Source of the DNA: CAWKDG01 sp963848355
GTDB lineage: Bacteria; Actinomycetota; Acidimicrobiia; Acidimicrobiales; UBA8190
Reading direction: 5' to 3'
Length of the DNA: 64,000 nt
Assembly (NCBI GenBank): GCA_963848355.1
Contig: CAWKDG010000012.1
Location: 496,001-560,000 of the forward strand
Part shown: positions 1-9,500 of the stretch, piece after piece
Position numbering within the stretch: position 1 is the first letter of the stretch
Layout: the number at the start of each line of letters is the position of its first letter
Program-made: the position numbers and the translations under genes
The notes under the pieces: generated by a model
Databases searched by the model: none
What the model saw: only the letters and a program-made list of their open reading frames with translations
Told to the model about the DNA's origin: nothing

Positions 1-2
1 CC

Positions 3-797
3 ACCTTCTGCATGGGTCTCACCGCCGCCGACGCCGCCTACCGCTTCAACGGGACCTCGTGGTCATCGGCCCTGCCCGTCACCGGCGGCGGCGCGGCGCC
101 GTTGGCCCCGGCGGCCGACCTCTCGTGCACCAGCCCCACGTTCTGCGTGGCCCTCCCCGGGGGCAACGAGGTCGTCATGTGGGACGGACTCTCCTGGGTC
201 GATCCCCAGACCCTCGGCGGGGCCCAGGGGCTGCAGGCGGTGGCCTGTGCCAACGGCGCCTTCTGCGTCGCCGTCGACGGCGTCGGCGATGCCTACTTCT
301 ACAACGGGCGGTGGACATCGGCCGTGAACGCCTGGGGTGGGCCGAGTGCCATCTCCTGCGTCAGCTCCACCTTCTGCATGGCCACCGCCGGCGGCACCGC
401 CGAGTGGAACGGCGACGACTGGTCGCAGCCGGCGGACGTCGACACCTCGGGCCAGCTCGATACCGTCTCCTGCACGGGCCCGTCGTTCTGTGTGGCCGCC
501 GACAGCGTCGGGAACGTCCTGACCTGGAACGGCTCGTCGTGGTCACCGCCGCGGACGGTCGATCCCGCCACCGGCACCACCGTCGTCGGCGGCAACGGGA
601 TCACCGCCGTCTCGTGTCGTGGTCAGACGTTCTGCGCCGCCGTCGACAACGGCGGCAGGGCGCTCATCTTCAACGGCACCACGTGGTCGACGCCGTCACC
701 CATCGACGGCACCACCGCCCTCGTCAGCGTCTCGTGCGCCACGCCGACGTTCTGTCTGGCCGTCGACAAGCTCGGACGTGTGCTCACCTACCGCTGA
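3..797 (+). CDS. Secreted-type Cys-rich tandem-repeat protein, 3' part only
   Basis: The reading frame is open from the first bases of the window, so the gene begins upstream and only its last ~265 residues are visible. These consist of about six imperfect repeats of roughly 40-48 residues, each with a core like SCxSPTFCxAVD followed by G..hhhYNGxxWS (x any, h hydrophobic). The paired Cys of each unit and the aromatic W/G turns suggest beta-propeller or beta-sandwich blades held by disulphides, as expected for an extracellular protein. No enzyme motif, membrane segment or sorting signal is seen; the protein stops right after the last repeat (DKLGRVLTYR). Function unknown; a surface or secreted binding protein is an inference from the repeat type and from the neighbouring secreted propeller gene, which is convergent. 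Confidence 0.75.
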   Translation, partial: TFCMGLTAADAAYRFNGTSWSSALPVTGGGAAPLAPAADLSCTSPTFCVALPGGNEVVMWDGLSWVDPQTLGGAQGLQAVACANGAFCVAVDGVGDAYFYNGRWTSAVNAWGGPSAISCVSSTFCMATAGGTAEWNGDDWSQPADVDTSGQLDTVSCTGPSFCVAADSVGNVLTWNGSSWSPPRTVDPATGTTVVGGNGITAVSCRGQTFCAAVDNGGRALIFNGTTWSTPSPIDGTTALVSVSCATPTFCLAVDKLGRVLTYR

Positions 798-823
798 TCG
801 GCGTGCTCACCTACCGCTGATCG
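780..823. repeat. 21-bp direct repeat duplicating the end of a gene
   Basis: A 21-bp sequence at 780-800 (coding the last residues and the TGA stop of the upstream repeat protein) recurs exactly at 803-823, a 23-bp period. The second copy lies in the 30-bp gap before the convergent FG-GAP gene and provides a second TGA. It looks like a small tandem duplication. Confidence 0.85.
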
Positions 824-827
824 ACGA

Positions 828-2057
828 TCACAGCGAGTAGACGTAGGCCGATCCGGCCGCGGCCTCGGCCCCGTCGGCCCCGACCACCGCCGTCGTTCCC
901 GACAGCGAGGCCGAGTACCCGAACTCGTCGGTCGAGCCCCCGTCGTTCACCGTCAGCTCGCTGCTCTGGCGCCAGCGGCCACCGGGCTTCTTGAAGACGT
1001 AGGCGGCCCCGCTGCCGTCATTGGTCTGTTCGGCCCCCACCAGCACGGTCTTCCCCGACAGGCCCACCGCCCATCCGAAGCAGTCGTTCGGCCCCCCGTC
1101 GGAGGCCGTCAGCTCGCCCACCTGCTTCCAGGTGGCCCCCGAGCCGGTGAAGACGTAGGCGGCGCCCTGTTCGTCGTGGTGGCCCGGCGCGCCGGCCACG
1201 ATGCGCGATCCCGAGATCGCCACCTTGTCCCCGAAGTAGTTCTGGGCGGCCCCGTCCGAGGCGGTGAGCTCGGCCTGCTGGGCCCAGGAGCCGCCGGCGT
1301 CGCTGAAGACGTACACCGCACCCGTGTCGTCGTGGGCCTTCACCGCGCTCACGAGCAGGGTCGACCCCGACACCGCCATCGACCACCCGAACTGGTCGTC
1401 GGCGCCGGCGTCGGCCGGCGTCAGCATGGCCTGCTGCGTCCAGTTCCCGCCGCTGTCGGCGAAGACGAAGGTGGCGCCCGCCTTGGCGTCGTAGCCGTCG
1501 GCGCCCACCATGATCGCCGCCCCCGACGTCACCACCGAATACCCGAACTTGACCCCGGTCATCGTGCCCAGGCCGGAGGCGTCGAGCTCGGCCTGCTCGG
1601 ACCAGGTGCCGCCGGTGTCGGTGTAGACGTAGGCCGCCCCGATCCCGTAGTAGTGGCCGGGCGCACCGATGACCACGGTGGTGCCGGAGATGGCCACCGA
1701 CCAGCCGAAGTCGTCGCCAACGGCGCCGTCGGTGGCGGTGAGCTCGGCCTCCTGGGTCCAGGTGCCGTCCACCTTGCCGAAGACGTAGGCGGCGCCCGTG
1801 TACGAGTCGGCATACGGCGCGCCGACCACGGCGGTCGAGCCCGAGACGGCCACCGACCAGCCGAAGTCAGCTCCGGCCCAGGCGTCGGAGGCCAGCAGCT
1901 CGGCCAGGGGGGTGGCGCCCTTGACGTTGGCGGCCACCGCACCCGAGTGGCCCGCCGCCTGAGCCGACGATCCGAGGAACACGGTCAGGGCGGCCGTCAT
2001 GGCGACCACCACGGCGAAGAGCACCGTGGACATCACGGCGCGACGGTGATGTTGCAT
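828..2057 (-). CDS. Secreted FG-GAP (integrin-like) seven-repeat beta-propeller protein
   Basis: 409 residues. Residues 1-35 form a signal peptide: a basic start (MQHHRR), a hydrophobic run and an AQAAG-type end. The rest is seven repeats of about 50 residues, each with FGW/FGY-S-hhhSG, then hhVGA (or a variant), then GAAYVF and a W-x-Q-x-x-EL segment. This is the FG-GAP pattern of integrin-alpha-like propellers, and seven copies would close one propeller. The family usually binds ligands or calcium on the cell surface; the ligand here is unknown. There is no C-terminal anchor, and the protein ends after the seventh blade (SAYVYSL). The ATG at 2057 is the natural start because it opens the signal peptide directly. 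Its downstream neighbour on the other strand is convergent. Confidence 0.85.
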   Translation of the reverse strand: MQHHRRAVMSTVLFAVVVAMTAALTVFLGSSAQAAGHSGAVAANVKGATPLAELLASDAWAGADFGWSVAVSGSTAVVGAPYADSYTGAAYVFGKVDGTWTQEAELTATDGAVGDDFGWSVAISGTTVVIGAPGHYYGIGAAYVYTDTGGTWSEQAELDASGLGTMTGVKFGYSVVTSGAAIMVGADGYDAKAGATFVFADSGGNWTQQAMLTPADAGADDQFGWSMAVSGSTLLVSAVKAHDDTGAVYVFSDAGGSWAQQAELTASDGAAQNYFGDKVAISGSRIVAGAPGHHDEQGAAYVFTGSGATWKQVGELTASDGGPNDCFGWAVGLSGKTVLVGAEQTNDGSGAAYVFKKPGGRWRQSSELTVNDGGSTDEFGYSASLSGTTAVVGADGAEAAAGSAYVYSL

Positions 2058-2161
2058 CCTGACCCCCCCTCAGGTCGTTGTGTCTCACCCTCGAGAGGGT
2101 GGATCCGATCACGTTCTCTGCTCTGCGTCGATTCCGACGCTGAGAACCTTTCCCAAGAGCC

Positions 2162-2192
2162 GGGAAGGGGGGCGCAATGCGCCCCCCTTCCC
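2162..2192 (-). terminator. Strong hairpin terminator after the 313-residue secreted protein
   Basis: A perfect 14-bp GC-rich inverted repeat (2162-2175 with 2179-2192) with a 3-nt loop lies about 36 nt beyond the stop of the minus-strand gene at 2228. There is no long U-tract, as is common in actinobacterial terminators. Confidence 0.75.
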
Positions 2193-2227
2193 GCTCTTAC
2201 TGTGTACCGGTACTTCCCGTCGAAGCC

Positions 2228-3169
2228 TTAGGCGACGGTGGGCGTCGGTGCGGTGATGGTGAAGTTGACGGGGTACGTGTCGTGCGTCCCACCGACCAGG
2301 TCACCGATGACCGTGGACGTTCCGGGAGCACACGAGATGCCCTCGAAGATGAACACGGCGTTGCCGTCGTTGTCCAGCGTCGTGGTCCCGCCGGTCCCGT
2401 TGCCGCTCCCGTCGTTGCCAGCCGACCAGGTCTCGCCACCGAGGCAGCGGTTCTGGAGCTGAGCGGACGAGATCTCGACCGGAGTCTCGGCGTACACGGG
2501 GTTGTCCTCGAAGTAGAAGACGGCGTAGATGTTGGAACCGGTCGTGGTTCCATCGCCCACTTCGACCTCAGGGTTCGGGAACGCCGTGAGACCAGGAGTG
2601 GTCACGTTCGGCGGAGCCGCGGTCAGCGTGGTGGTAGCGGTGTAGTACGGCGCCGCCACCAGGTCGGCCTCGACCAAGCTGGGCCCGGGGGCACACTCGG
2701 ACGCGTCGACCTCGACCGTGGCGTTGCCGTCGTTGTCGAGAGCCACCGTGGCGCTCGAGCCCAACGGAACCGAGGTCGAGTGACCCTCGTTCACGCGGAA
2801 CTCAACGGACCCTGCCGCGCAGGAGTTGATCAGCTGCTGGGAGTAGATGAACACGTTGTCGTTGGCGAAGGCCGGCTGGGCCTCGACCTGGATGACGGCG
2901 TGGATCTCCGAGACACCCGTCTCGATCACCGGGTTCGGGTCAACCGTCACCTGGATCTCGGTCACGGGAGGCGGAGGTCCGCCGGTGCCGCCGCCGCCAC
3001 TCGAGGAGGCGCAACCCGCAGCCTTGCCAACCGGGCCGGGGTGCTTCGCACACCATGCCTTGGAACCCTTAGGAGCCGCGGAAGCGACCCCCGCCATGCC
3101 GATCAACGGCATGCTCACTACGACGGTCAATGCCAGCAACCGTGTAAGACGACTATGACGGACGTTCAT
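2228..3169 (-). CDS. Secreted protein, stand-alone copy of the giant protein's head module
   Basis: 313 residues with a clear signal peptide (basic start, hydrophobic run ending GVASA-A at about residue 32), then a Gly/Pro-rich linker near residues 55-68. The rest holds two related beta-rich modules of roughly 110-120 residues, each with a DPNP..E(T/V)G start, two Cys, a LDNDGNA strand and a C-A-P-G-x-S turn. The same two-module block forms the N-terminal head of the giant DUF11 gene immediately upstream (e.g. VEADLVAAPYYTAT and VEISSAQL occur in both). This adjacent gene therefore looks like a duplicate of the head without the repeat stalk. No anchor motif. Function unknown; a surface-layer, adhesion or pilus-associated role is only inference. 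It follows the giant gene on the same strand, separated by 390 bp and a likely terminator. Confidence 0.8.
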   Translation of the reverse strand: MNVRHSRLTRLLALTVVVSMPLIGMAGVASAAPKGSKAWCAKHPGPVGKAAGCASSSGGGGTGGPPPPVTEIQVTVDPNPVIETGVSEIHAVIQVEAQPAFANDNVFIYSQQLINSCAAGSVEFRVNEGHSTSVPLGSSATVALDNDGNATVEVDASECAPGPSLVEADLVAAPYYTATTTLTAAPPNVTTPGLTAFPNPEVEVGDGTTTGSNIYAVFYFEDNPVYAETPVEISSAQLQNRCLGGETWSAGNDGSGNGTGGTTTLDNDGNAVFIFEGISCAPGTSTVIGDLVGGTHDTYPVNFTITAPTPTVA

Positions 3170-3559
3170 TAGTTTCCTGCTCCTTGTCGACGTTGTTGTC
3201 GGCGGGAGGCCTACGTCCAGGGGCCGTCGTAGCTTCGCCCTCCCTCGCGAGCCTCCTTATCGGGCCCACGTACAGTGCATTGTCCACGGTCAGGGCTCCA
3301 CCGGACATCACCACTTTTAGGGATCTTGTTGGCGAAACATTGTCCAAGAGCCTGCCGTCTCGCGGTTCTATCCCCACGAAAAGTGGCGAAGTGGGTGAAT
3401 TCGGCACAGAGAGAGGGCATTTGAACCCTTAGAGAGGTATAAATCCGACTACTCACAGTGTTTCCCAGTGGTCCCCGACGGCGGAAGCAGCCCATTCGCC
3501 GCCACCCTCAGCGGGAACCGGGCGACCCGGTTTCCGGCCGGCACGGATTCTGACGGGGC
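3170..3559. other. Intergenic leader between the giant gene and the 313-residue gene
   Basis: 390 bp with no convincing gene on either strand. It contains the putative terminator of the giant gene (3513-3536) and must hold the promoter and 5' leader of the minus-strand gene starting at 3169. The leader side (3181-3260) is GC-rich and can fold, but I could not match it to a known riboswitch. A ribosome site (AAGGAGCAGG in the minus sense) lies just before the ATG at 3169. Confidence 0.5.
3513..3536 (-). terminator. Putative terminator of the giant DUF11 gene
   Basis: Inverted repeat GGAACCGGG / CCCGGTTTCC with a CGA loop and one bulged base, about 25 nt past the stop codon at 3560 in the minus sense. 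Confidence 0.55.
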
Positions 3560-6500
3560 TCAGGACGGGGTGATCGTATCCGTGTCGGTGGCACTCACGG
3601 CCCCCCCGGTGTCGGCCAGGGGATTCGTGTTGGTGAAGTCGACCGGGGGCGTGAGCGTGACGGTGTTCGACAGGGTCCCCGACGCCCCGGAACCGATCGT
3701 GGCCACCACGATGTACGTGATCGAGGCACCGGAGGGGATGGCCACGATGTCGTCGATGCTCCCTGATCCTGAGGGCGAGTAGCCGCTCGCGCCACCCGTG
3801 CCCGTTGCCGTCCACGTGTCGGTCGTGAGGGCATGGTGCACCGAGACGGGGTCGTAGATCTCCGCTCCACTCACCGAACTGGGCCCGGCGTTGGACACGG
3901 TGATCGTGTACGTGATCGAGCTGCCCGCTGCCGCCGTTCCGCTCGTCGGGACGATCGAAGAACCGCCGTCGTCGTCGTTCATAATAATTGTCACGTCTCC
4001 CTCATCGCCGAGGCTGTCCGTGTCGGTGGCGCTCACACTCGAGGCGTCGGAGGCCGAGGCGGTGGCCGTGTCCGAGTACGTCGTTCCGGTCGCCCCTATG
4101 GGCACCGTCCCCGCCAGCTCGACGGTCACCGACTGTCCGGGCGCCAGCGACGCCAGGCTCCAGGTGTCGGTACCGGCGTCGAAGATCACCCCCGTCGGCA
4201 GGCTCGGGCTCGAGATGTTCGTGAGGCCCTGGGTGGGGAGGGTGTCGACCACGCTGAGATTGGTAGCGCTCGACGGGCCCGTGTTGGTGACCACGATCGT
4301 GTACGTGTCATCGTCACCGGCACCGACCGAACTCGCACCGTCGGTGTCGGTGATGGTGAGAACGGCGTGCGCCAACGTGTCGCTGTCAGTTGCACCTACC
4401 GCCCCCTCGACATTGGCTAGGGGATTCGTGTTGGTGAAATCCGATGGTGGCGTGAGGCTGACCGTGTTCGAGAGGGTCCCCGTGGCCGAGGAGGCGATCG
4501 TCGCCACAATGGTATAGGTGACAGAGCCGCCGGCCGGTATCGTCACGAAGTCGTCGATGCTTCCTGATCCCGACGGCGTGAAGCCGGTGGCGCCACCAGA
4601 CCCGGTAGCTGACCAGGTGTCCGAACTGAGGTTGTCGATCTCAGATAGCGGGTCGTAGATCTCGGCTCCGGTCACGTCACTCGGCCCCACGTTGGACACG
4701 ACCGCCGTGTAGGTGATGGACGCCCCCGGCGCGGCCGTGCCCGTCGACGGGGCCGTGGACGAGCCCCCGTCGTTGTCCGTCATGCTCGTGGTGAGATCTC
4801 CCTGATACTCCAAGGTGTCGGTGTCGGTGGCCGTGACCGTGGCGGCGTCGGTGGCCGAGGCGGTGGCCGTGTCGACGTAGGTCGATCCGGTGGCCCCCGA
4901 CGGGACGGTGCCGGCCAGATCCAGGGTGACCGACTGACCGGTCGCCAGCGAGGCCAGGCTCCAGGTGCCGGTGCCCGAATTGAAGGTCACGCCCGTCGGC
5001 AGGTTCGGGCTCGAGATGTTCGTGAGGCCCTGGGTGGGGAGGGTGGCGACCACGCTCAGGGCGAAGGCGCTCGACAGTCCGGTGTTTGCGACCACGATCG
5101 TATAGGTGTCGGACGTGCCGGCCACGAGCGAGCTCACGCCATCGGTGTTCGTGATGGAGAGGGTGGCCTGGGCGTTCAAGGTGTCGGTGTCGGTGGCGCT
5201 CACAGCGGAGGCGTCAGCGGCCGACGCGGTGGCCGTGTCGGCGAAGGTCGATCCGGTGGCTCCCGAGGGGACGCTGCCGGCCAGCTCCAGGGTGACCGTC
5301 TGACCCGCCGCCAGCGAGGCGAGGGTCCAGGTGTCGGTGGCGGAGGTGAAGGTCACCCCTGCCGGGAGGTTCGGGCTCGAGATGTTCGTGAATCCCTGGG
5401 TGGGGAGGGTGTCGACCACGCTCAGATCCGAAGCGTTGGACGGTCCCGTGTTGGTGACCGCCACGGTGTAGGTGTCGGAGGTGCCGGCCACGATGGCGCT
5501 GACCCCGTCGGTGTTGGTGATGGTCAGGGCGGCGTTCGAGCTGAGAGTGTCGGTGTCGGTGGCCGTGACTGTCGAGGCGTCGGCGGCCGAGGCGGTGGCC
5601 GTGTCGGCGAAGGTCGATCCGGTGGCCCCCGACGGGACGGTGCCGGCCAGCTCCAGGGTGACCGACTGCCCCGCCGCCAGCGAGGCGAGGGTCCAGGTGT
5701 CGGTGGCGGAGGTGAAGGTCACCCCTGTGGGCAGGCTGGGGCTCGAGATGTTCGTGAGGCCCTGGGCCGGGAGGGTGTCGACCACGCTCAGGTTGAGGGC
5801 ACTCGCCGGTCCGGCGTTCGTCACGACGATCGAGTAGACGTCGGACGTGCCGGCCACGATGGCACTGACCCCGTCGGTGTCGGTGATGGTCAGGTCGGCC
5901 TTTGCGTTCAGCGTGTCGGTATCGGTGGCCGTGACCGTGGTGGCGTCGGTGGCGGCAGCCGTGGCCGTGTTGGTCAGCGTGCCCGTAGCCGAGGGGTAGA
6001 GAGTGGCCACGACGGTGTAGGTGATGGAGCCGCCGGAGGGGATGGTCACCGAATCGTTGATGCTGCCCGACCCGGTGGGACTGAAGCCGGTGGCTCCCCC
6101 CGACCCGGCGGCCGTCCACGTGTCGGAGCTGATGGCCGGGTTGAGGGCCAGGAGGTCCGTCACTGTGGCGCCCGAGGTGTTGGACGGACCCGTGTTCGAG
6201 GCCACGATCGTGTAGGTGATCGACGTCCCCGGCACGGCTGTGCCCACCGCACTCGTGACCGACGATCCCCCGTCACTGTCGGTCTTGGTGATGGTCAATG
6301 TGGCGTTCGAGCTGAGAGTGTCGGAGTCGGTGGCGCTCACAGCGGAGGCGTCGGCGGCCGAGGCGGTGGCCGTGTCGGCATAGGTTGTGCCTGCCGCTCC
6401 CGAGGGGACCGTGCCGGCCAGCTCCAGGGTGACCGACTGACCCGCCGCCAGCGAGGCCAGGCTCCAGGTGTCGGTGGCGGAGGTGAAGGTCACCCCTGTG

Positions 6501-9500
6501 GGCAGGCTGGGGCTCGTGATGCCGGTGAAGCCCTGGGTGGGCAGGGTGTCGACCACGCTCAGGGCAGAGGCGTTGGACGGTCCCGTGTTCGTGACCACGA
6601 CCGTGTAGGTGTCGGGGGTGCCGGCCACCACGGAGCTCACCCCGTCGCTGTTGGTGATGGTCAGGGTGGACTGGGCGGTGAGCGTGTCGGTGTCGGTGGC
6701 CGTGACGGTGGTGGCGTCGGTGGCGGCCGCCGTGGCCGTGTTGGACAGCGTGCCCGTGGCCGAGGAGTGGAGCGTGGCCACGACGGTGTAGGTGATGGAG
6801 CCACCGGCGGGGATGGCCACCGAATCGTTGATGCTGCCCGAGCCGGTGGGACTGAAGCCGGTGGCTCCCCCCGACCCCGTGGCCGTCCACGTGTCGGAGG
6901 CGATGGCCGGGTTGAGGGCCAGGGGGTCCGTCACTGTGGCGCCCGAGGTGTTGGACGGACCCGTGTTCGAGGCCACGATGGTGTAGGTGATCGACGTCCC
7001 CGGCACGGCCGTGCCCTTGGTCGAGGTGGCCGACGATCCCCCATCGCTGTCGGTCTTCGTGATGGCGAGGGTGGCGTGCGCGGTCAAGGTGTCGGTATCG
7101 GTGGCCGTGACCGTGGTGGCGTCGGTGGCGGCCGCCGTGGCCGTGTTGGACAGCGTGCCCGTGGCCGAGGAGTAGAGCGTGGCCACGACGGTGTAGGTGA
7201 GGGAGCCACCGGCGGGGATGGTCACCGAATCGTTGATGCTGCCCGAGCCGGTGGCGCTGAAGCCGGTGGCTCCCCCCGACCCCGTGGCCGTCCACGTGTC
7301 GGAGGCGATGTCCGGGTTGAGCGCCAACGGGTCGGTCACCGACGCCCCCGAGGCCGTCGACGGCCCCGTATTCGAGGCCACGATCGTGTAGGTGATCGAC
7401 GTCCCCGGCACGGCCGTGCCCTTGGTGGAGGTGACCGACGATCCCCCGTCGTTGTCGGTCTTGGTGATGGTCAGGGTGGCGTTCAAACTGAGCGTGTCTG
7501 TGTCGGTGGCACTGACCGAGGTGGCGTCGGTGGCCGAGGCCGTGGCCGTGTCGGCGTAGGTGGTGCCTGTCGCTCCCGAGGGAACTGTGCCGGCCAGCTC
7601 CAGGGTCACCGACTGACCCGCCGCCAGCGAGGCCAGGCTCCAGGTGTCCGTGCCCGAGTTGAAGGTCACGCCGGACGGCAGGCTGGGGCTCGAGATGTTC
7701 GTCAGACCCTGGGTCGGCAGGGTGTCGACCACGCTCAGGGCGGAGGCGTTGGACGGTCCCGTGTTGGTGACCACGACCGTGTAGGTGTCGGAGGTGCCGG
7801 CCACCACCGAGCTGACCCCGTCGCTGTTGGTGATGGTCAATGTGGCGTTCGAGCTGAGAGTGTCGGTGTCGGTGGCGCTCACAGCGGAGGCGTCGGCGGC
7901 CGAGGCGGTGGCCGTGTCGGCGAAGGTCGATCCGGTGGCCCCCGACGGGACCGTGCCGGCCAGCTCCAGGGTGACCGACTGACCCGCCGCCAGCGAGGCC
8001 AGGCTCCAGGTGTCGGTGGCGGAGGTGAAGGTCACCCCTGTGGGCAGGCTGGGGCTCGTGATGCCGGTGAAGCCCTGGGTGGGCAGGGTGTCGACCACGC
8101 TCAGGGCAGAGGCGTTGGACGGTCCCGTGTTCGTGACCACGACCGTGTAGGTGTCGGGGGTGCCGGCCACCACGGAGCTCACCCCGTCGCTGTTGGTGAT
8201 GGTCAGGGTGGACTGGGCGGTGACCGTGTCGGTGTCGGTGGCCGTGACGGTGGTGGCGTCGGTGGCGGCCGCCGTGGCCGTGTTGGACAGCGTGCCCGTG
8301 GCCGAGGATCGGAGACTGGCCGTCACCGTGTAGGTGATGGAGCCGCCGGCGGGGATGGCCACCGAATCGTTGATGCTGCCCGAGCCGGTGGGACTGAAGC
8401 CGGTGGCTCCCCCCGACCCCGTGGCCGTCCACGTGTCGGAGGCGATGGCCGGGTTGAGGGCCAGGGGGTCCGTCACTGTGGCGCCCGAGGTGTTGGACGG
8501 ACCCGTGTTCGAGGCCACGATGGTGTAGGTGATCGACGTCCCCGGCACGGCCGTGCCCTTGGTCGAGGTGGCCGACGATCCCCCGTCGCTGTCGGTCTTC
8601 GTGATGGCGAGGGTGGCGTGCGCGGTCAAGGTGTCGGTATCGGTGGCCGTGACCGTGGTGGCGTCGGTGGCGGCCGCCGTGGCCGTGTTGGACAGCGTGC
8701 CCGTGGCCGAGGAGTAGAGCGTGGCCACGACGGTGTAGGTGAGGGAGCCACCGGCGGGGATGGTCACCGAATCGTTGATGCTGCCCGAGCCGGTGGCGCT
8801 GAAGCCGGTGGCTCCCCCCGACCCCGTGGCCGTCCATGTGTCGGAGGCGATGTCCGGGTTGAGCGCCAACGGGTCGGTCACCGACGCCCCCGAGGCGATC
8901 GAGGGACCGGAGTTCGAGGCCACGATCGTGTAGGTGATCGACGTCCCCGGCACGGCCGTGCCCTTGGTCGAGGTGACCGACGATCCCCCGTCGTTGTCGG
9001 TCTTGGTGATGGCCAGGGTGGCGTTCAAACTGAGCGTGTCTGTGTCGGTGGCACTGACCGAGGTGGCGTCGATGGCCGAGGCGGTGGCCGTGTCGGCGTA
9101 GGTCGACCCGGTGGCCCCCGACGGGACCGTCCCGGCCAGCTCGAGGGTGACCGACTGCCCGGCCGCCAGCGAGGCCAGGCTCCAGGTGTCGGTGGCGGAG
9201 GTGAAGGTCACCCCGGAGGGCAGACCCGGGCTCGAGATGTTCGTCAGACCCTGGGTCGGCAGGGTGTCGACCACGCTCAGGGCGGAGGCGTTGGACGGTC
9301 CCGTGTTGGTGACCACGACCGTGTAGGTGTCGGAGGTGCCGGCCACCACCGAGCTGACCCCGTCGCTGTTGGTGATGGTCAATGTGGCGTTCGAGCTGAG
9401 AGTGTCGGTGTCGGTGGCGCTCACAGCGGAGGCGTCGGCGGCCGAGGCGGTGGCCGTGTCGGCGAAGGTCGATCCGGTGGCCCCCGACGGGACCGTGCCG

